This document shows, one piece after another, positions 1-9,170 of a stretch of DNA of 64,000 bases (position 1 is the stretch's first letter; every line of letters starts with the position of its first letter). Under the pieces are notes generated by a model. That model was given only the letters and a program-made list of their open reading frames with translations. It had not been told where the DNA came from and ran no database searches. Source of the stretch: Rhodospirillales bacterium (lineage in GTDB: Bacteria > Pseudomonadota > Alphaproteobacteria > Rhodospirillales > Magnetovibrionaceae). The stretch covers positions 30,013-94,012 of the forward strand of contig JANLGW010000043.1 of assembly GCA_024653965.1 (NCBI GenBank), read 5' to 3'. The translations under genes were made by a program, and so were the position numbers.

Positions 1-897
1 GACACAAATACCGCCAAGCCCCAGAAACATCGCGCCATTATAACGTCTTGGATCGAAACGTGTGCGGAAACTGTCAATGGCGGGTTTGGCGATCAGCGCG
101 CCAAGCATGCCCCAGATCGAGCCTTTCAGCTCTTGTTTTAGGGCATCTGAAAATAATCTAGCGACGCCTTCAACGGTTTTCAGCGCAACATTGCCGGTAA
201 AACCGTCGGTGACGATCACGTCGACCTTGCCTAGGCCGATGCTGTCGCCTTCGACAAAACCGCGAAAATCGATGGGCAGGCGCGTTTCATACAAAATGGC
301 CGCTGCCTGCTTGACCGAATCATTGCCCTTTAGCCCTTCGGTGCCGACATTGAGGATACCGATGGACGGTTTGTCGATGTGCAGAACGTGGCGCGCAAAC
401 ACTTCGCCCATGACCGCAAACTGCACCAAGTTTTCTGCGTCGCACTGAATGTTCGCGCCTAAATCCAGCATCACGCTTTCACCGCGCAAGGTGGGCAGCA
501 AGGAGGCGATTGCCGGACGGTCAATGCCCGGCAACGTTTTCAGCACGAACTTAGCCATCGCCATCAACGCGCCGGTATTGCCTGCCGAAACGACGCCGTC
601 GGCTTCACCGTCGCTGACGGCGTTGATGGCCAGACGCATGGACGATTCCCGCCCCGAACGCAACGCGGTGCCGGGTTTTTCTTCGGCGCTGACGATGTCG
701 TCGGTGTGGCGCAGTTCGCACACGTCGGAAAGCCCCGCGTGCTGCGCCAGCAGCGGGGCAACTTCATTGGCACGACCGAAGACAATAAACTTGGTGTTGG
801 GAAGTGCTTTGTGCGCGAGCGCAAGACCCTCAACGACCATATCAGGCGCGTGATCGCCGCCCATGGCATCAATCGAAAGCGTGGTGGATTGCGACAC
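1..897 (-). CDS. plsX: Phosphate acyltransferase PlsX (C-terminus cut by window edge)
   Basis: PlsX makes acyl-phosphate from acyl-ACP, the first step of the PlsX/PlsY route to phosphatidic acid, and acts as a peripheral membrane enzyme. The minus-strand reading frame is open from a GTG at 897 to the window edge (299 codons; the family is usually 330-350 residues, so roughly the last 40-50 are missing). The N-terminus carries the family signature IDAMGGDHAPD, and further on come SAGNTGALMA and, near the edge, RYNGAMFLGLGG. The GTG was chosen because an in-frame stop lies just upstream and the signature begins about ten residues in. It follows rpmF by 38 bp, the standard rpmF-plsX pairing, so the two are probably cotranscribed. 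Confidence 0.95.
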   Translation of the reverse strand, partial: MSQSTTLSIDAMGGDHAPDMVVEGLALAHKALPNTKFIVFGRANEVAPLLAQHAGLSDVCELRHTDDIVSAEEKPGTALRSGRESSMRLAINAVSDGEADGVVSAGNTGALMAMAKFVLKTLPGIDRPAIASLLPTLRGESVMLDLGANIQCDAENLVQFAVMGEVFARHVLHIDKPSIGILNVGTEGLKGNDSVKQAAAILYETRLPIDFRGFVEGDSIGLGKVDVIVTDGFTGNVALKTVEGVARLFSDALKQELKGSIWGMLGALIAKPAIDSFRTRFDPRRYNGAMFLGLGGICV

Positions 898-935
898 GGC
901 TATTGGGTCCCCGAGCCTCTACGCGCTCCTAACGA

Positions 936-1121
936 TTAGGCGGCGTCTTCAGCCGAGACGACCTCGCGCTTGTTGTACTGGCCGCAAGCTTCACACACAT
1001 GATGCGGACGCTTCAGTTCGCCGCACGAGGGACATTCTTCGTAGGCGTTGCTCTTCAGCGCGTCATGGGCGCGGCGCATGTTGCGGCGGGAGGTCGATAC
1101 TTTATGTTTAGGGACAGCCAT
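936..1121 (-). CDS. rpmF: 50S ribosomal protein L32
   Basis: L32 is a small protein of the large ribosomal subunit. The 61-residue product starts [20 protein letters not shown], the canonical L32 N-terminus, and has a four-cysteine zinc knuckle (C30, C33, C43, C46), so it is the C+ zinc-binding form. It sits between the DUF177 gene and plsX in the order commonly seen in Proteobacteria, and the 144 bp upstream gap could hold its own promoter. Confidence 0.97.
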   Translation of the reverse strand: MAVPKHKVSTSRRNMRRAHDALKSNAYEECPSCGELKRPHHVCEACGQYNKREVVSAEDAA

Positions 1122-1265
1122 CTGTCATTCCTTAATGGTTCCGGCCCCGGACAACATTGCCCAGGGGAATTGCCTAGGGGGCGCTTTCCCCCATTTGGCC
1201 CCCATCGGGGATAGGGGTGCTTACTTACTACAAAAAACGACTGAGGGGCAAGGGGTTCGCCCCGG

Positions 1266-1865
1266 TCATTCGTCCTTTTCTTTTGGCGACTTTAATTTCG
1301 ACAGAACCGTAAAGGGGTTCTTTTTTGCGGCAATCTCAGCGATTTCACTCGTTGTGTCCGTCGAATAGCCTTCAAACGTAGCGCCTTGTACGCGGGGAAA
1401 GGGGTCAATTTCAAGCGCCAAATGCTCAACACACGCTTCGCCGATGTCGATTGTGCCGTTTACCAGCGGCTCAGGCGGCTCGATATCGCCGTCCAAATCG
1501 ACGAATTCTTCTTCGTCATGGCCCCAATCTGAGTCTGCGTTATCGCTATAAGTCGTTGTAAATTCAGTTGAAATCACTGATTTTATGGGTTGCAGCGTGA
1601 CTCCACAGTGCTGTTCGAGTTGGGCCGAATAGGCAAAGTTCGCCAAAACGTCGCCATTGGCGATAATTTGCAGCGTAGCGCGCACGCTCAACGCTTCCAA
1701 CGCATCCACCCCCAACCGTGACGTCAAAGCCGCCAATTCGCTGGGCGATGCATCGAACGTAAAATCCGTTTGTGCAACCGACAGCTCTGCGACGCCAACG
1801 ATTCGAGAGAATTCTGGCTTTAGGGCATCGATGTGAGCATCGGCAGAGTCGGTTTTGGAGCGCAT
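1266..1865 (-). CDS. DUF177 (YceD-type) protein
   Basis: This 199-residue acidic protein belongs to the DUF177/YceD family, whose plant and bacterial members are linked to 23S rRNA accumulation. The identification rests on its place directly upstream of rpmF, its size and the recognisable segment CGVTLQPIKS followed by a strongly acidic stretch. The start is the ATG of MRSKTDSADAH at 1865, preceded by AGAGGA, four bases after the stop of the upstream chaperone gene; a longer frame reading further upstream would overlap that gene and lacks support. Its role in 23S rRNA handling is family knowledge only. Confidence 0.8.
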   Translation of the reverse strand: MRSKTDSADAHIDALKPEFSRIVGVAELSVAQTDFTFDASPSELAALTSRLGVDALEALSVRATLQIIANGDVLANFAYSAQLEQHCGVTLQPIKSVISTEFTTTYSDNADSDWGHDEEEFVDLDGDIEPPEPLVNGTIDIGEACVEHLALEIDPFPRVQGATFEGYSTDTTSEIAEIAAKKNPFTVLSKLKSPKEKDE

Positions 1866-1869
1866 GTAT

Positions 1870-2466
1870 TCAGTCCTCTGGCGTTTGCAATGACGGTGTT
1901 TGGGGATCTGCAAACTCGAACCGTCCGGCCAGGATATCGTCATCGGAAGCCGCCGCCAACTGGGTGGCTAAATCCATGGCCCGCCGCGCCAGGGGCAAAG
2001 GGTCGGCGCCGGCAACCGTGCGGTAGATGTTGCGGTCGAACGCCGCCGCCAGACAGTTTAGACGGTTGTTTTCATCCGCTTCGAATAGGCAGTCGGTATA
2101 GGCTTTGACGCGGCCCAAATGGGCGCTGGCCATGGGTTTGATCTTGTGTTTCATGCCTTCGTCGGAAACGCCCAATTCCCGCAAATTGGTATCTACGTCG
2201 GCGAACATGACGTCAAACAGCTCTTGCGCTAGGTTTTGGGCCACATTTTGCTGAGGGCGCGCCACCATGCCAATGCGCCGGTTGAGCAGCGCCGCCATCA
2301 GCGAAATCAGATCGAAGCGCCCGTCCACCGTATCGGGAACCAAGGCTTTTTCCGGCCAATCGGCGTAATAAAGCTCCCGCCTGCCCTCTTTTACGGCGGC
2401 GCGATAAAGGGCTTCAGCCGCCGGATCGAAACGGGCTAGACCAAAAACTCTCAACAAAGCCTTCAT
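1870..2466 (-). CDS. Ubiquinol-cytochrome c chaperone family protein (Cbp3/UQCC1-like)
   Basis: This 198-residue protein resembles the CBP3/UQCC1 domain family, assembly factors for cytochrome b of the bc1 complex in mitochondria, with bacterial homologues mainly in alphaproteobacteria. Recognisable segments are the N-terminal RAAVKEGRRELYYADWPEK, then DTVDGRFDLISLMAALLNRR and a helix carrying LAQELFDVMFADVDTNLRELGV. No signal peptide or membrane segment is seen, so it is probably cytoplasmic. Its stop lies 4 bp before the DUF177 start, which suggests an operon with DUF177, rpmF and plsX. The assembly role in this organism is inferred. Confidence 0.85.
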   Translation of the reverse strand: MKALLRVFGLARFDPAAEALYRAAVKEGRRELYYADWPEKALVPDTVDGRFDLISLMAALLNRRIGMVARPQQNVAQNLAQELFDVMFADVDTNLRELGVSDEGMKHKIKPMASAHLGRVKAYTDCLFEADENNRLNCLAAAFDRNIYRTVAGADPLPLARRAMDLATQLAAASDDDILAGRFEFADPQTPSLQTPED

Positions 2467-2631
2467 CGACGCGTATCCTTAACAAACCGGCCCGTTATGG
2501 GGTAAAATTTGACATCCGCCCCGGCGGGTGGCTTTATCTGGGGCAATTGCAGCCCCATATCATGATCATCTATAAAATATCCGGGTGCGCGACATATACG
2601 CCCACCCCCCCTTTGAGGCAACTGTCGGTAC

Positions 2632-3105
2632 ATGAACAAAAAGAATAAAGCTCTATCCGCCCTCACGCGCACTTTGGCTCGCACTTTGACTGGCGCTTTG
2701 ATCGGTGCCGTCGTTTTGGGCGCCTGCTCCCCCCGGGTGGACAACCGCGGTAATCAAATCCATGCGGAAGATGTCGCGACCATCGAAGCCGGTAAAACAA
2801 CCCGCAACGAAGTGCTGGATACTTTGGGTTCGCCCTCAAGCCAGGGCAAGTTTGGCAAAGATGTCTGGTATTACTTTTCCGAACGCACCGAAACGCTCGC
2901 GTTTTTTGCCCCCGAGGTTAAAGAACGCCAAGTACTGGCGATCGAGTTCGACGAGGCTGGCGTCGTCTCAAAGGTCGGCTCCTTGGACGAGACCCAAGGC
3001 GAAGTCGTTGAGCTTGCCCCCGGTGAAACGCCCACGGCGGGCAACTCGCTGGGCTTCTTCCAGCAGATGATCAGCAACCTAGGCCGCTTCAATAAGAAAA
3101 AATAG
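2632..3105 (+). CDS. bamE: BamE/SmpA-OmlA-type outer-membrane assembly lipoprotein
   Basis: BamE is a lipoprotein subunit of the BAM complex, which inserts beta-barrels into the outer membrane. The 157-residue product has a lipoprotein signal ending in the lipobox VLGAC (Cys32). The SmpA/OmlA fold then follows, with IEAGKTTRNEVLDTLGSPS and a tryptophan-containing DVWYYFSERTE segment. A further tail of about 30 residues rich in Glu, Pro and Gly follows the domain. It is transcribed divergently from the Cbp3-like gene across a 165 bp gap and is followed by a strong hairpin terminator. The signal sequence contains three near-repeats of the type cgcactttgg, which give its repeated Thr-Leu pattern. 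Confidence 0.88.
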   Translation: MNKKNKALSALTRTLARTLTGALIGAVVLGACSPRVDNRGNQIHAEDVATIEAGKTTRNEVLDTLGSPSSQGKFGKDVWYYFSERTETLAFFAPEVKERQVLAIEFDEAGVVSKVGSLDETQGEVVELAPGETPTAGNSLGFFQQMISNLGRFNKKK

Positions 3106-3130
3106 AATTGACGTTCCGCCCAATCAAAAA

Positions 3131-3156
3131 CCCCCGGCAGCCGACGCTGCCGGGGG
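3131..3156. terminator. Bidirectional rho-independent terminator
   Basis: An 11 bp perfect stem (cccccggcagc at 3131-3141 paired with 3146-3156) closes a CGAC tetraloop. It is flanked by a run of A on the left and TTTT on the right. It lies between the convergent ends of bamE and hppA, so it can terminate both. Confidence 0.9.
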
Positions 3157-3175
3157 TTTTCTTCGATGCGTCGAA

Positions 3176-5275
3176 TTAACCTGCGAGCAGCGCCAGCAGC
3201 AAGATCGCCACGATGTTGGTGATCTTGATCAACGGGTTGACCGCCGGGCCGGAGGTATCCTTGTAAGGATCGCCCACGGTATCGCCGGTCACGGCAGCCT
3301 TATGGGCATCCGAACCCTTGCCGCCGTAATTGCCGTCTTCGATGAACTTCTTGGCGTTATCCCACGCACCGCCACCGGCAGTCATGGAAATGGCCACGAA
3401 CAGGCCGGTCACGATGGTGCCGAGCAACATCGCGCCCAAGGCGCTGAATGCGGCGCCTTGCCCTGCGAACGCATTGACCACGAAATACACCACCACAGGA
3501 GCCAACACCGGCAACAGCGACGGCACAACCATTTCTTTGATCGCCGCCTTGGTCAGCAAGTCGACACAAGCCGCATAGTCCGGCTTGGCGGTGCCTTCCA
3601 TGATGCCTTTGATTTCCTTGAACTGACGACGCACTTCGACCACCACCGCACCACCGGCGCGGCCTACGGCCATCATCGACATGCCGCCGAACAAGTACGG
3701 CAACAGACCGCCGATGAACAGCCCGATCACCACATATGGGTTTTTCAGACTGAAGTCCACGGCCACGTCCGGGAAATAGTGGCCCAAATCTTCGGTATAC
3801 GCCGCGAACAGAACCAGCGCCGCCAAACCGGCGGAACCGATGGCATACCCTTTGGTCACGGCTTTGGTGGTGTTGCCGACCGCATCGAGCGCGTCGGTGG
3901 TTTTACGCACTTCTGCCGGCAGGTCCGCCATTTCGGCAATGCCGCCGGCGTTGTCGGTGACCGGACCGAAAGCGTCCAACGCCACCACGGTACCCGCCAG
4001 CGCCAACATGGCGGTTGCGGCGATCGAAATGCCGAATAGCCCCGCGGTCGTGTAAGTGATGACGATGGCTGCGCAGATCACCAACACCGGAAGCGCCGTC
4101 GCTTCCATGGAGACAGCCAGACCTTGGATCACGTTGGTGCCGTGTCCGGTGGTCGAAGCCAGGGCGATGCTTTTCACCGGACGGAAGTGAGTGCCGGTAT
4201 AATATTCGGTGATCCAGATCAGCAGACCCGTCACGCCAAGGCCGGTGAGGGCGCATACATAAAGGCTACCGCCCGAGAATGTGATTCCGGTCGAGGTGGT
4301 GAACTCGGTGCCCCAGCCGACGGCCAGTGAAATGATGCCGCCGATCAACAATGCGGAAATTGCCGCTGCAACGATGAAGCCCTTATACAGCGCGTTCATA
4401 ATGTTATTGGTCGGTCCCAATTTAACGAAGAACGTGCCGATGACCGAGCCGGCGATACACACGCCGCCGATCAACAGCGGAAACAGCATCAAGGTTTCTT
4501 GAGCATCTCCGGTGAAAAAGATGCCGCCCAACAACATGGTGGCGACGATGGTCACGGCGTAGGTTTCAAACAGGTCGGCCGCCATGCCGGCGCAATCGCC
4601 GACGTTGTCGCCGACGTTGTCGGCGATGGTGGCAGGATTGCGCGGATCGTCTTCAGGAATACCCGCTTCGACTTTACCCACCAAGTCGCCGCCTACGTCT
4701 GCGCCCTTGGTGAAGATGCCGCCGCCCAGTCGGGCGAAGATGGAAATCAGAGATGCACCGAAGCTCAACGCCACCAGGGCTTCGAGAATCTGGCGCATGC
4801 CTTCGGCGGAAGTCGGGTCACCGCTCGCACGCAGGAACATGTAATATCCGGCCACGCCGAGCAGACCCAAACCGACGACCAACAGGCCGGTGATGGCGCC
4901 AGATTTGAACGCGACGTCCATGGCTGGGCCTAAACCTTTGGTGCGGGCAGCTTCGGCGGTGCGCACGTTGGCGCGGACCGAAACCATCATGCCGATGAAC
5001 CCGGTCAAACCGGACAACAGCGCGCCGATGGCGAAGCCGACGGCGACTGTCCCGCCTAAGCGCAGGCCGAGCAGTGCGCACACGACAATGCCGACAACGC
5101 CGATGGTGGTGTATTGACGCTTCAGATACGCGCCAGCGCCTTCTTGAATGGCGGCGGCAATTTCTTGCATGCGTTCCGTGCCAGCCGGTGCGGCAAGTAC
5201 GGCGCGTGTTGCGTATGCGCCATAGAGCACGGCCAAAACACCGCACGCGATGACTAAATAGTAGAGACTTTCCAT
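3176..5275 (-). CDS. hppA: K+-independent membrane-bound proton-translocating pyrophosphatase
   Basis: This integral membrane enzyme couples pyrophosphate hydrolysis to proton pumping. The product is 699 residues with about 16 hydrophobic segments, the usual size. The catalytic region [20 protein letters not shown] is followed by the metal/PPi-binding run [13 protein letters not shown], and a second acidic motif, [13 protein letters not shown], lies near the C-terminus. The segment [10 protein letters not shown] carries Lys where K+-dependent enzymes carry Ala, placing it in the K+-independent class known from Rhodospirillum. The ATG of MESLYY is chosen because AGGGGAAGG lies 7-8 bases before it; a GTG two codons earlier is too close to that site. 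A tandem 14 bp repeat lies about 90-115 bp upstream. Confidence 0.97.
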   Translation of the reverse strand: MESLYYLVIACGVLAVLYGAYATRAVLAAPAGTERMQEIAAAIQEGAGAYLKRQYTTIGVVGIVVCALLGLRLGGTVAVGFAIGALLSGLTGFIGMMVSVRANVRTAEAARTKGLGPAMDVAFKSGAITGLLVVGLGLLGVAGYYMFLRASGDPTSAEGMRQILEALVALSFGASLISIFARLGGGIFTKGADVGGDLVGKVEAGIPEDDPRNPATIADNVGDNVGDCAGMAADLFETYAVTIVATMLLGGIFFTGDAQETLMLFPLLIGGVCIAGSVIGTFFVKLGPTNNIMNALYKGFIVAAAISALLIGGIISLAVGWGTEFTTSTGITFSGGSLYVCALTGLGVTGLLIWITEYYTGTHFRPVKSIALASTTGHGTNVIQGLAVSMEATALPVLVICAAIVITYTTAGLFGISIAATAMLALAGTVVALDAFGPVTDNAGGIAEMADLPAEVRKTTDALDAVGNTTKAVTKGYAIGSAGLAALVLFAAYTEDLGHYFPDVAVDFSLKNPYVVIGLFIGGLLPYLFGGMSMMAVGRAGGAVVVEVRRQFKEIKGIMEGTAKPDYAACVDLLTKAAIKEMVVPSLLPVLAPVVVYFVVNAFAGQGAAFSALGAMLLGTIVTGLFVAISMTAGGGAWDNAKKFIEDGNYGGKGSDAHKAAVTGDTVGDPYKDTSGPAVNPLIKITNIVAILLLALLAG

Positions 5276-5363
5276 GAACACACCTTCCCCTGATTACCCC
5301 AAACAAGCCCACAACGGACACGAGACTCAGCAGGTCCGCGAGCACAGCTGCAGAAGGTTGCCA

Positions 5364-5391
5364 GATCAAACGATTAAGATCAAACGGTTAA
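5364..5391. promoter_or_regulatory. Tandem 14 bp direct repeat upstream of hppA
   Basis: GATCAAACGATTAA (5364-5377) is followed without a gap by GATCAAACGGTTAA (5378-5391), with one mismatch. The pair lies in the 175 bp gap upstream of hppA. Two abutting copies of one asymmetric unit are typical of a tandem-binding regulator site, but no regulator is identified. Confidence 0.4.
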
Positions 5392-5450
5392 TGGCGGAAC
5401 ACGTCGCACGGCAACGTTTACCCGAGTAAGCTTAGGGGAAAATCAGCCCG

Positions 5451-5939
5451 TTACTGCTGCTCGGTGCTGGTCATGGCCTGAATTAACGCGTCGTTGACCA
5501 CCCCTTTGCCCAAATGGCGGTCGGCCACCATCATGATGCGGTATTTAATTAAGGTGACGTCCAGGGTTTTGTTATTGCGCAGCGTGCGCGGGATGTAATA
5601 GGCGAAATCTTCGATCAGCGCATCGCCCAGCTGCCGTTTGGAGTTGGCGACCGTGCGCTCGTTATCCACCCCCAACACTTCGATCTTGTAGTTGATCAAG
5701 ATGGTGCCCGCGACACCGTCATCTTGAAAGACCGGCACCTGAATGGGGTCCATTTCGATATATCGCGGGCGATTGTCGAAAAAGGCGCTCGCTTCTTGCA
5801 CCGCCGGATCGACGGCGGTGGCGGCAGCAAGTTCTTCAGGCGTTTTTTCAAAAGGGCCGATTTCAAGATAACGCAGGATGCTGACCGTACCGCCGGCCAA
5901 CATAATCAGCACGGCAAGGGCGATAACGAGTTTTTTCAT
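5451..5939 (-). CDS. Membrane-anchored FliL-like protein of unknown function
   Basis: The 162-residue product has a single N-terminal hydrophobic helix (residues 3-23, possibly an uncleaved anchor), a short acidic linker, and a soluble domain starting around residue 60 (IQVPVFQDDGVAG). The pattern of a beta-rich domain followed by GDALIEDFAYYIPRTLR and an amphipathic helix loosely recalls FliL, the flagellar stator-associated protein. No clear FliL signature is visible, so this is a suggestion only. ATG at 5939 is preceded by AGGTAGGT. It lies between thiL and hppA on the same strand; the 92 bp and 175 bp gaps do not prove an operon. There are no flagellar basal-body genes nearby. Confidence 0.6.
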   Translation of the reverse strand: MKKLVIALAVLIMLAGGTVSILRYLEIGPFEKTPEELAAATAVDPAVQEASAFFDNRPRYIEMDPIQVPVFQDDGVAGTILINYKIEVLGVDNERTVANSKRQLGDALIEDFAYYIPRTLRNNKTLDVTLIKYRIMMVADRHLGKGVVNDALIQAMTSTEQQ

Positions 5940-6031
5940 TATTATTTACCTACCTGTAACACCTTGAAAAATTGACCTTCTTCGGGATGGATTATACGCC
6001 ACTGCGCGCCGGAAAAAAGACCCTATTCGTA

Positions 6032-7018
6032 TTATAGGTGTACATATCCGCCGTGCCCTAAGTCCATGGGGCGGCCAATTTCATCAAGCACCCGTGTTTT
6101 TGGCGCGCCTTCGAGGATCGTGCCGATGCGCGTCACCCGAAGCCCTTTTTCAACGGCCAGGGCCTCGATGGACGAAGCATTTTTTGGCGCGGCGGTGAAC
6201 GCCAGTTCGTAATCGTCCCCGCCCGTCAAAACGGTTTTCAGTAGCGTCTTATCCGCTTTCACCAGGTCGCGCGCGCTATCCGATAACGGCACCCGCTGGG
6301 CTTCGAGGGTCGCGGCGACGTTCGACGCTTCACAGATATGCCCGACGTCCGCCGCCAAGCCGTCGGAAATGTCCACACATGCCGAAGCAAACATATGTTC
6401 GGCTAAGGCCTGGGCGAAAACAAAACGCGCTTCGGGACGGGCGTAGCGTTTCGCCAAAAACGCGTCGGCGGGCAGTTTTCCGGTCAGGCACAGCAGCCCC
6501 AGCGCGCCGTCACCGATGGTGCCGGTTACGTATACATCGTCCCCCACTTTTGCGCCCGAACGGGTGAGAACCTTGCGCAACGGCGCGAATCCAAGCGCGG
6601 TCAGGGTGAACGCCATCGGTCCCGGCGTCGTTACCGTGTCGCCCCCCAGCAGCGTTGCACCGCTGCCCGACAGGGCTGCGCCAAGCCCCTGGGCAAAAGC
6701 GGCGATCCAGGTTTCCGGCGTATTTTTGGGAAACTGCGCGGCAAGGAACACCGCGCGCGGGCTAGCCCCCATGGCGGCCAAATCCGACAGGTTCACCCCC
6801 ACCACCTTGTAGGCGATGTCTGCGGGCGAGAGATTTTCTAAAAAATGCACGCCTGCGACCAAAGCGTCGGTGGTGACCACAAGTTTGTATCCCTGCGGCA
6901 CATCCAATACGGCGGCGTCGTCGAGCAGTCCCAACGCCGCCTTGTCGCCTGCCGCCAACGGCATGAAGTACCGTTTGATGATGTCGAACTCGGAACCGTT
7001 CGGCGATTGATCCGTCAT
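6032..7018 (-). CDS. thiL: Thiamine-monophosphate kinase
   Basis: ThiL phosphorylates thiamine monophosphate to thiamine diphosphate, the last step of the pathway, in the cytoplasm. The 328-residue product has the PurM-like fold signatures: an N-terminal FDIIKRYF, the metal-binding LLDDAAVLD, TTDALVAGVHF, and LGGDTVTTPG, followed by the GDDYELAFT segment of the C-terminal lobe. ATG at 7018 is preceded by AGGGGG at about 8 bases. It follows nusB by 30 bp in the order ribH-nusB-thiL, which is common in Proteobacteria. Confidence 0.96.
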   Translation of the reverse strand: MTDQSPNGSEFDIIKRYFMPLAAGDKAALGLLDDAAVLDVPQGYKLVVTTDALVAGVHFLENLSPADIAYKVVGVNLSDLAAMGASPRAVFLAAQFPKNTPETWIAAFAQGLGAALSGSGATLLGGDTVTTPGPMAFTLTALGFAPLRKVLTRSGAKVGDDVYVTGTIGDGALGLLCLTGKLPADAFLAKRYARPEARFVFAQALAEHMFASACVDISDGLAADVGHICEASNVAATLEAQRVPLSDSARDLVKADKTLLKTVLTGGDDYELAFTAAPKNASSIEALAVEKGLRVTRIGTILEGAPKTRVLDEIGRPMDLGHGGYVHL

Positions 7019-7048
7019 AGGGGAAACCCCCTTTTCAATCCATGCGCC

Positions 7049-7558
7049 TCAGTCCATGCGACCGTCGCGCAGCACATGCGCCAGCTTATCCAGCACGCCG
7101 TTGACCATTTTAGGCTCGCCACCGTTAAAAAACGCGTTGGCGACGTCCATGTATTCGTTGATGATGACCTTGGCCGGGATTTGTGGGCAATGGCTCAGCT
7201 CGAATGCCCCCGCCCGCATGACGGCGCGCAGCAACACCTCCAGGCGGGGCACGGTCCAGTTCGGCCCCAAAGCACCGCTCAGCATGTCATCGAGCGCGGT
7301 TTTATGTTCGATGACGCCCCGCACCAAGGCGATCAAAAACGTCTTGTCAGGGTCGTGAAACTCGGCCTCGCCCAGGTCGTCGCCGTCTTCGCCCTCGACC
7401 GTTACGGTCCAGCGTTTTTCGATAAACGAACGCAGCACCGGGTCGGCATCGCCTTCGACCATGTCGAGTTCATAGAGCGATTGCACCGCAGCCATACGCG
7501 CGGCGCTTCGCCCTTTGGCGTCGAATTTTTCCGAAGTTCCGGTTGCGTTCGTAGTCAT
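7049..7558 (-). CDS. nusB: Transcription antitermination factor NusB
   Basis: NusB binds boxA RNA with NusE (S10) in rRNA antitermination. The start is the ATG of MTTNATGTSEKF at 7558, which overlaps the ribH stop as ATGA, a typical translational-coupling junction. The 169-residue product has the NusB all-helical fold, recognised by RSAARMAAVQSLYELD near the N-terminus and by KVIINEYMDVANAFF and MVNGVLDKLA near the C-terminus. It carries a variable acidic insert (EGEDGDDLGEAEFHD). Confidence 0.95.
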   Translation of the reverse strand: MTTNATGTSEKFDAKGRSAARMAAVQSLYELDMVEGDADPVLRSFIEKRWTVTVEGEDGDDLGEAEFHDPDKTFLIALVRGVIEHKTALDDMLSGALGPNWTVPRLEVLLRAVMRAGAFELSHCPQIPAKVIINEYMDVANAFFNGGEPKMVNGVLDKLAHVLRDGRMD

Positions 7559-8016
7559 CAATCGATGCCATAACGAAGCTGGTTGCGCACACGAATTACG
7601 GCGAGGCATGCCGTCGCCGCATCGCCGCCTTTATTTTTTTTGGACGGGTCGCAACGCACCAACGCCTGGGCTTCATTTTCCACCGTCAAAATGCCGTTGC
7701 CGATGGCAAGGCCTTTGAGGGACAAGTCCATCAAGGCGCGGCAGCTTTCGCCCGCAACATAGTCGTAATGACTGGTCTCGCCGCGGATCACGCAGCCCAG
7801 CGCCACGTAACCGTCGTAACGACGCGCCTGGTGCGGATCGCCTTTAAATGCGGTATCGGCCAGGTTGACGACCGCCGGGATTTCCATGGCGCCGGGGACT
7901 TCGATTTGGTCGTAGGTTGCCCCCGCTTTGTCGAGAACGGCGCGCGCGCCCTTAACCAGTTGGTCGGTGAGGTGGCGGTAAAAGGGGGCGACGACAATCA
8001 AAATGTGGCCAGGCAT
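7558..8016 (-). CDS. ribH: 6,7-dimethyl-8-ribityllumazine synthase
   Basis: RibH condenses the ribityl-aminopyrimidine with dihydroxybutanone phosphate to give lumazine, the direct riboflavin precursor. The 152-residue product has the family motifs VPGAMEIPA, GCVIRGETSHYDYV (with the catalytic His) and ignored-length-typical LTVENEAQA near the C-terminus. The terminal region has KGGDAATACL. It lies 13 bp after the ribBA-type gene and overlaps nusB by one base. Confidence 0.96.
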   Translation of the reverse strand: MPGHILIVVAPFYRHLTDQLVKGARAVLDKAGATYDQIEVPGAMEIPAVVNLADTAFKGDPHQARRYDGYVALGCVIRGETSHYDYVAGESCRALMDLSLKGLAIGNGILTVENEAQALVRCDPSKKNKGGDAATACLAVIRVRNQLRYGID

Positions 8017-8029
8017 GATGGGCGCTCCT

Positions 8030-9142
8030 TCAAGCAGGGATCGACTGATGGCCGGTTACGGTAAGGCCGTACCCTTCCAGACCGATAATGGTGTGTTGCG
8101 TGTTGCTCAGCAACGTCATTTCCTTGATGCCTAAATCCAGCAAGATTTGCGCGCCGAGGCCGTAGTTGCGCAGCTCTCGTTCCGCGCCCGCATCACCGGC
8201 GGCATCCGCTATGTTGGCGTGGACGCTAAACGCATCCGCGCGGGGGTGGCGGATCAGCACGATCGCGCCGCGTCCCGCATCCGAGATGGCCTGCATGGAA
8301 CGCTGCAATACACCCGCCTTGTCCGTCGCCGCATCGCCCAACACATCGTTCATGATGTCCATGGCGTGCATACGCACCAACACCGGGCCGCCTTTGGTCA
8401 CGTCGCCTTTGGTCAAGGCCACGTGTTCGATGCCATCGATGCCGCAGCGGTAAATGGTCATTTCAAATACGCCGCCATAGATGCTGTTGAACGCTTGGGC
8501 GTGCAGCCGTTCGATCATGTGGTCGTGTTTCAAACGATACGCGATCAGATCGGCGATGGTGGCGATCTTCAGTTTGTGTTTTTCGGCGAACGGAATCAGA
8601 TCCGGCAGGCGCGCCATGGTGCCGTCGTCGTTCATGATTTCGCAGATCACGCCCGACGCATTGAGGCCCGCCAAACGCGCGATATCCACCGCCGCTTCGG
8701 TATGGCCCGCACGCACCAACACACCGCCGTCGCGCGCTTCCAGCGGGAACACATGGCCCGGCGTGGCGATATCGGCTTTGCCCTTGGCTGGATCGATGGC
8801 GACCGAAATGGTGCGCGCGCGGTCCGAGGCCGAAATGCCCGTGGTCACCCCTTCACGCGCTTCGATCGACATGGTGAAAGCGGTGGAATGGCGCGATACG
8901 TTCTTTTGCGCCTGATGCGGCAATTCCAATTCTTCGACGCGTTGGCGGGTCAGCGTCAGGCAGATCAGCCCGCGCCCGTACATGGCCATGAAGTTGACGG
9001 CTTCCGGCGTCGCCATTTGTGCGGGAATCACCAGATCGCCTTCATTTTCGCGGTCTTCGTCGTCAACCAAAACGAACATGCGACCGTTGCGGGCCTCTTC
9101 GATGATGTCTTCGATGGGCGACAGTTTATCTTTGAATGGCAC
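8030..9142 (-). CDS. ribB: 3,4-dihydroxy-2-butanone-4-phosphate synthase with degenerate GTP cyclohydrolase II domain (RibBX-type)
   Basis: The N-terminal domain (about residues 1-205) is a complete RibB, making the four-carbon precursor of riboflavin. It has [22 protein letters not shown], the SRHSTAFT segment, and PGHVFPLEA followed by [10 protein letters not shown]. The C-terminal domain (about 210-370) has the RibA fold, but the zinc-binding Cys-x10-Cys-x-Cys motif of GTP cyclohydrolase II is absent: the equivalent stretch reads [21 protein letters not shown] cyclohydrolase activity is therefore unlikely, and the gene matches the RibBX variants known in Proteobacteria. GTG at 9142 has AAGGAA 8 bases upstream. 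It is part of a riboflavin gene run with ribH, ribE and ribD. Confidence 0.92.
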   Translation of the reverse strand: MPFKDKLSPIEDIIEEARNGRMFVLVDDEDRENEGDLVIPAQMATPEAVNFMAMYGRGLICLTLTRQRVEELELPHQAQKNVSRHSTAFTMSIEAREGVTTGISASDRARTISVAIDPAKGKADIATPGHVFPLEARDGGVLVRAGHTEAAVDIARLAGLNASGVICEIMNDDGTMARLPDLIPFAEKHKLKIATIADLIAYRLKHDHMIERLHAQAFNSIYGGVFEMTIYRCGIDGIEHVALTKGDVTKGGPVLVRMHAMDIMNDVLGDAATDKAGVLQRSMQAISDAGRGAIVLIRHPRADAFSVHANIADAAGDAGAERELRNYGLGAQILLDLGIKEMTLLSNTQHTIIGLEGYGLTVTGHQSIPA

Positions 9143-9170
9143 GGGCAGCGTTCCTTAATTTTTTGACAGG

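Noticed and set aside
4584..4640. Repeat-like gacgttgtcgccgacgttgtcg in hppA
   Set aside because: It encodes the conserved DNVGDNVGD catalytic motif and reflects protein constraint, not a DNA repeat element.
8147..9166. Plus-strand open frame of 339 codons
   Set aside because: Antisense shadow of the RibBX-type gene; biased composition.
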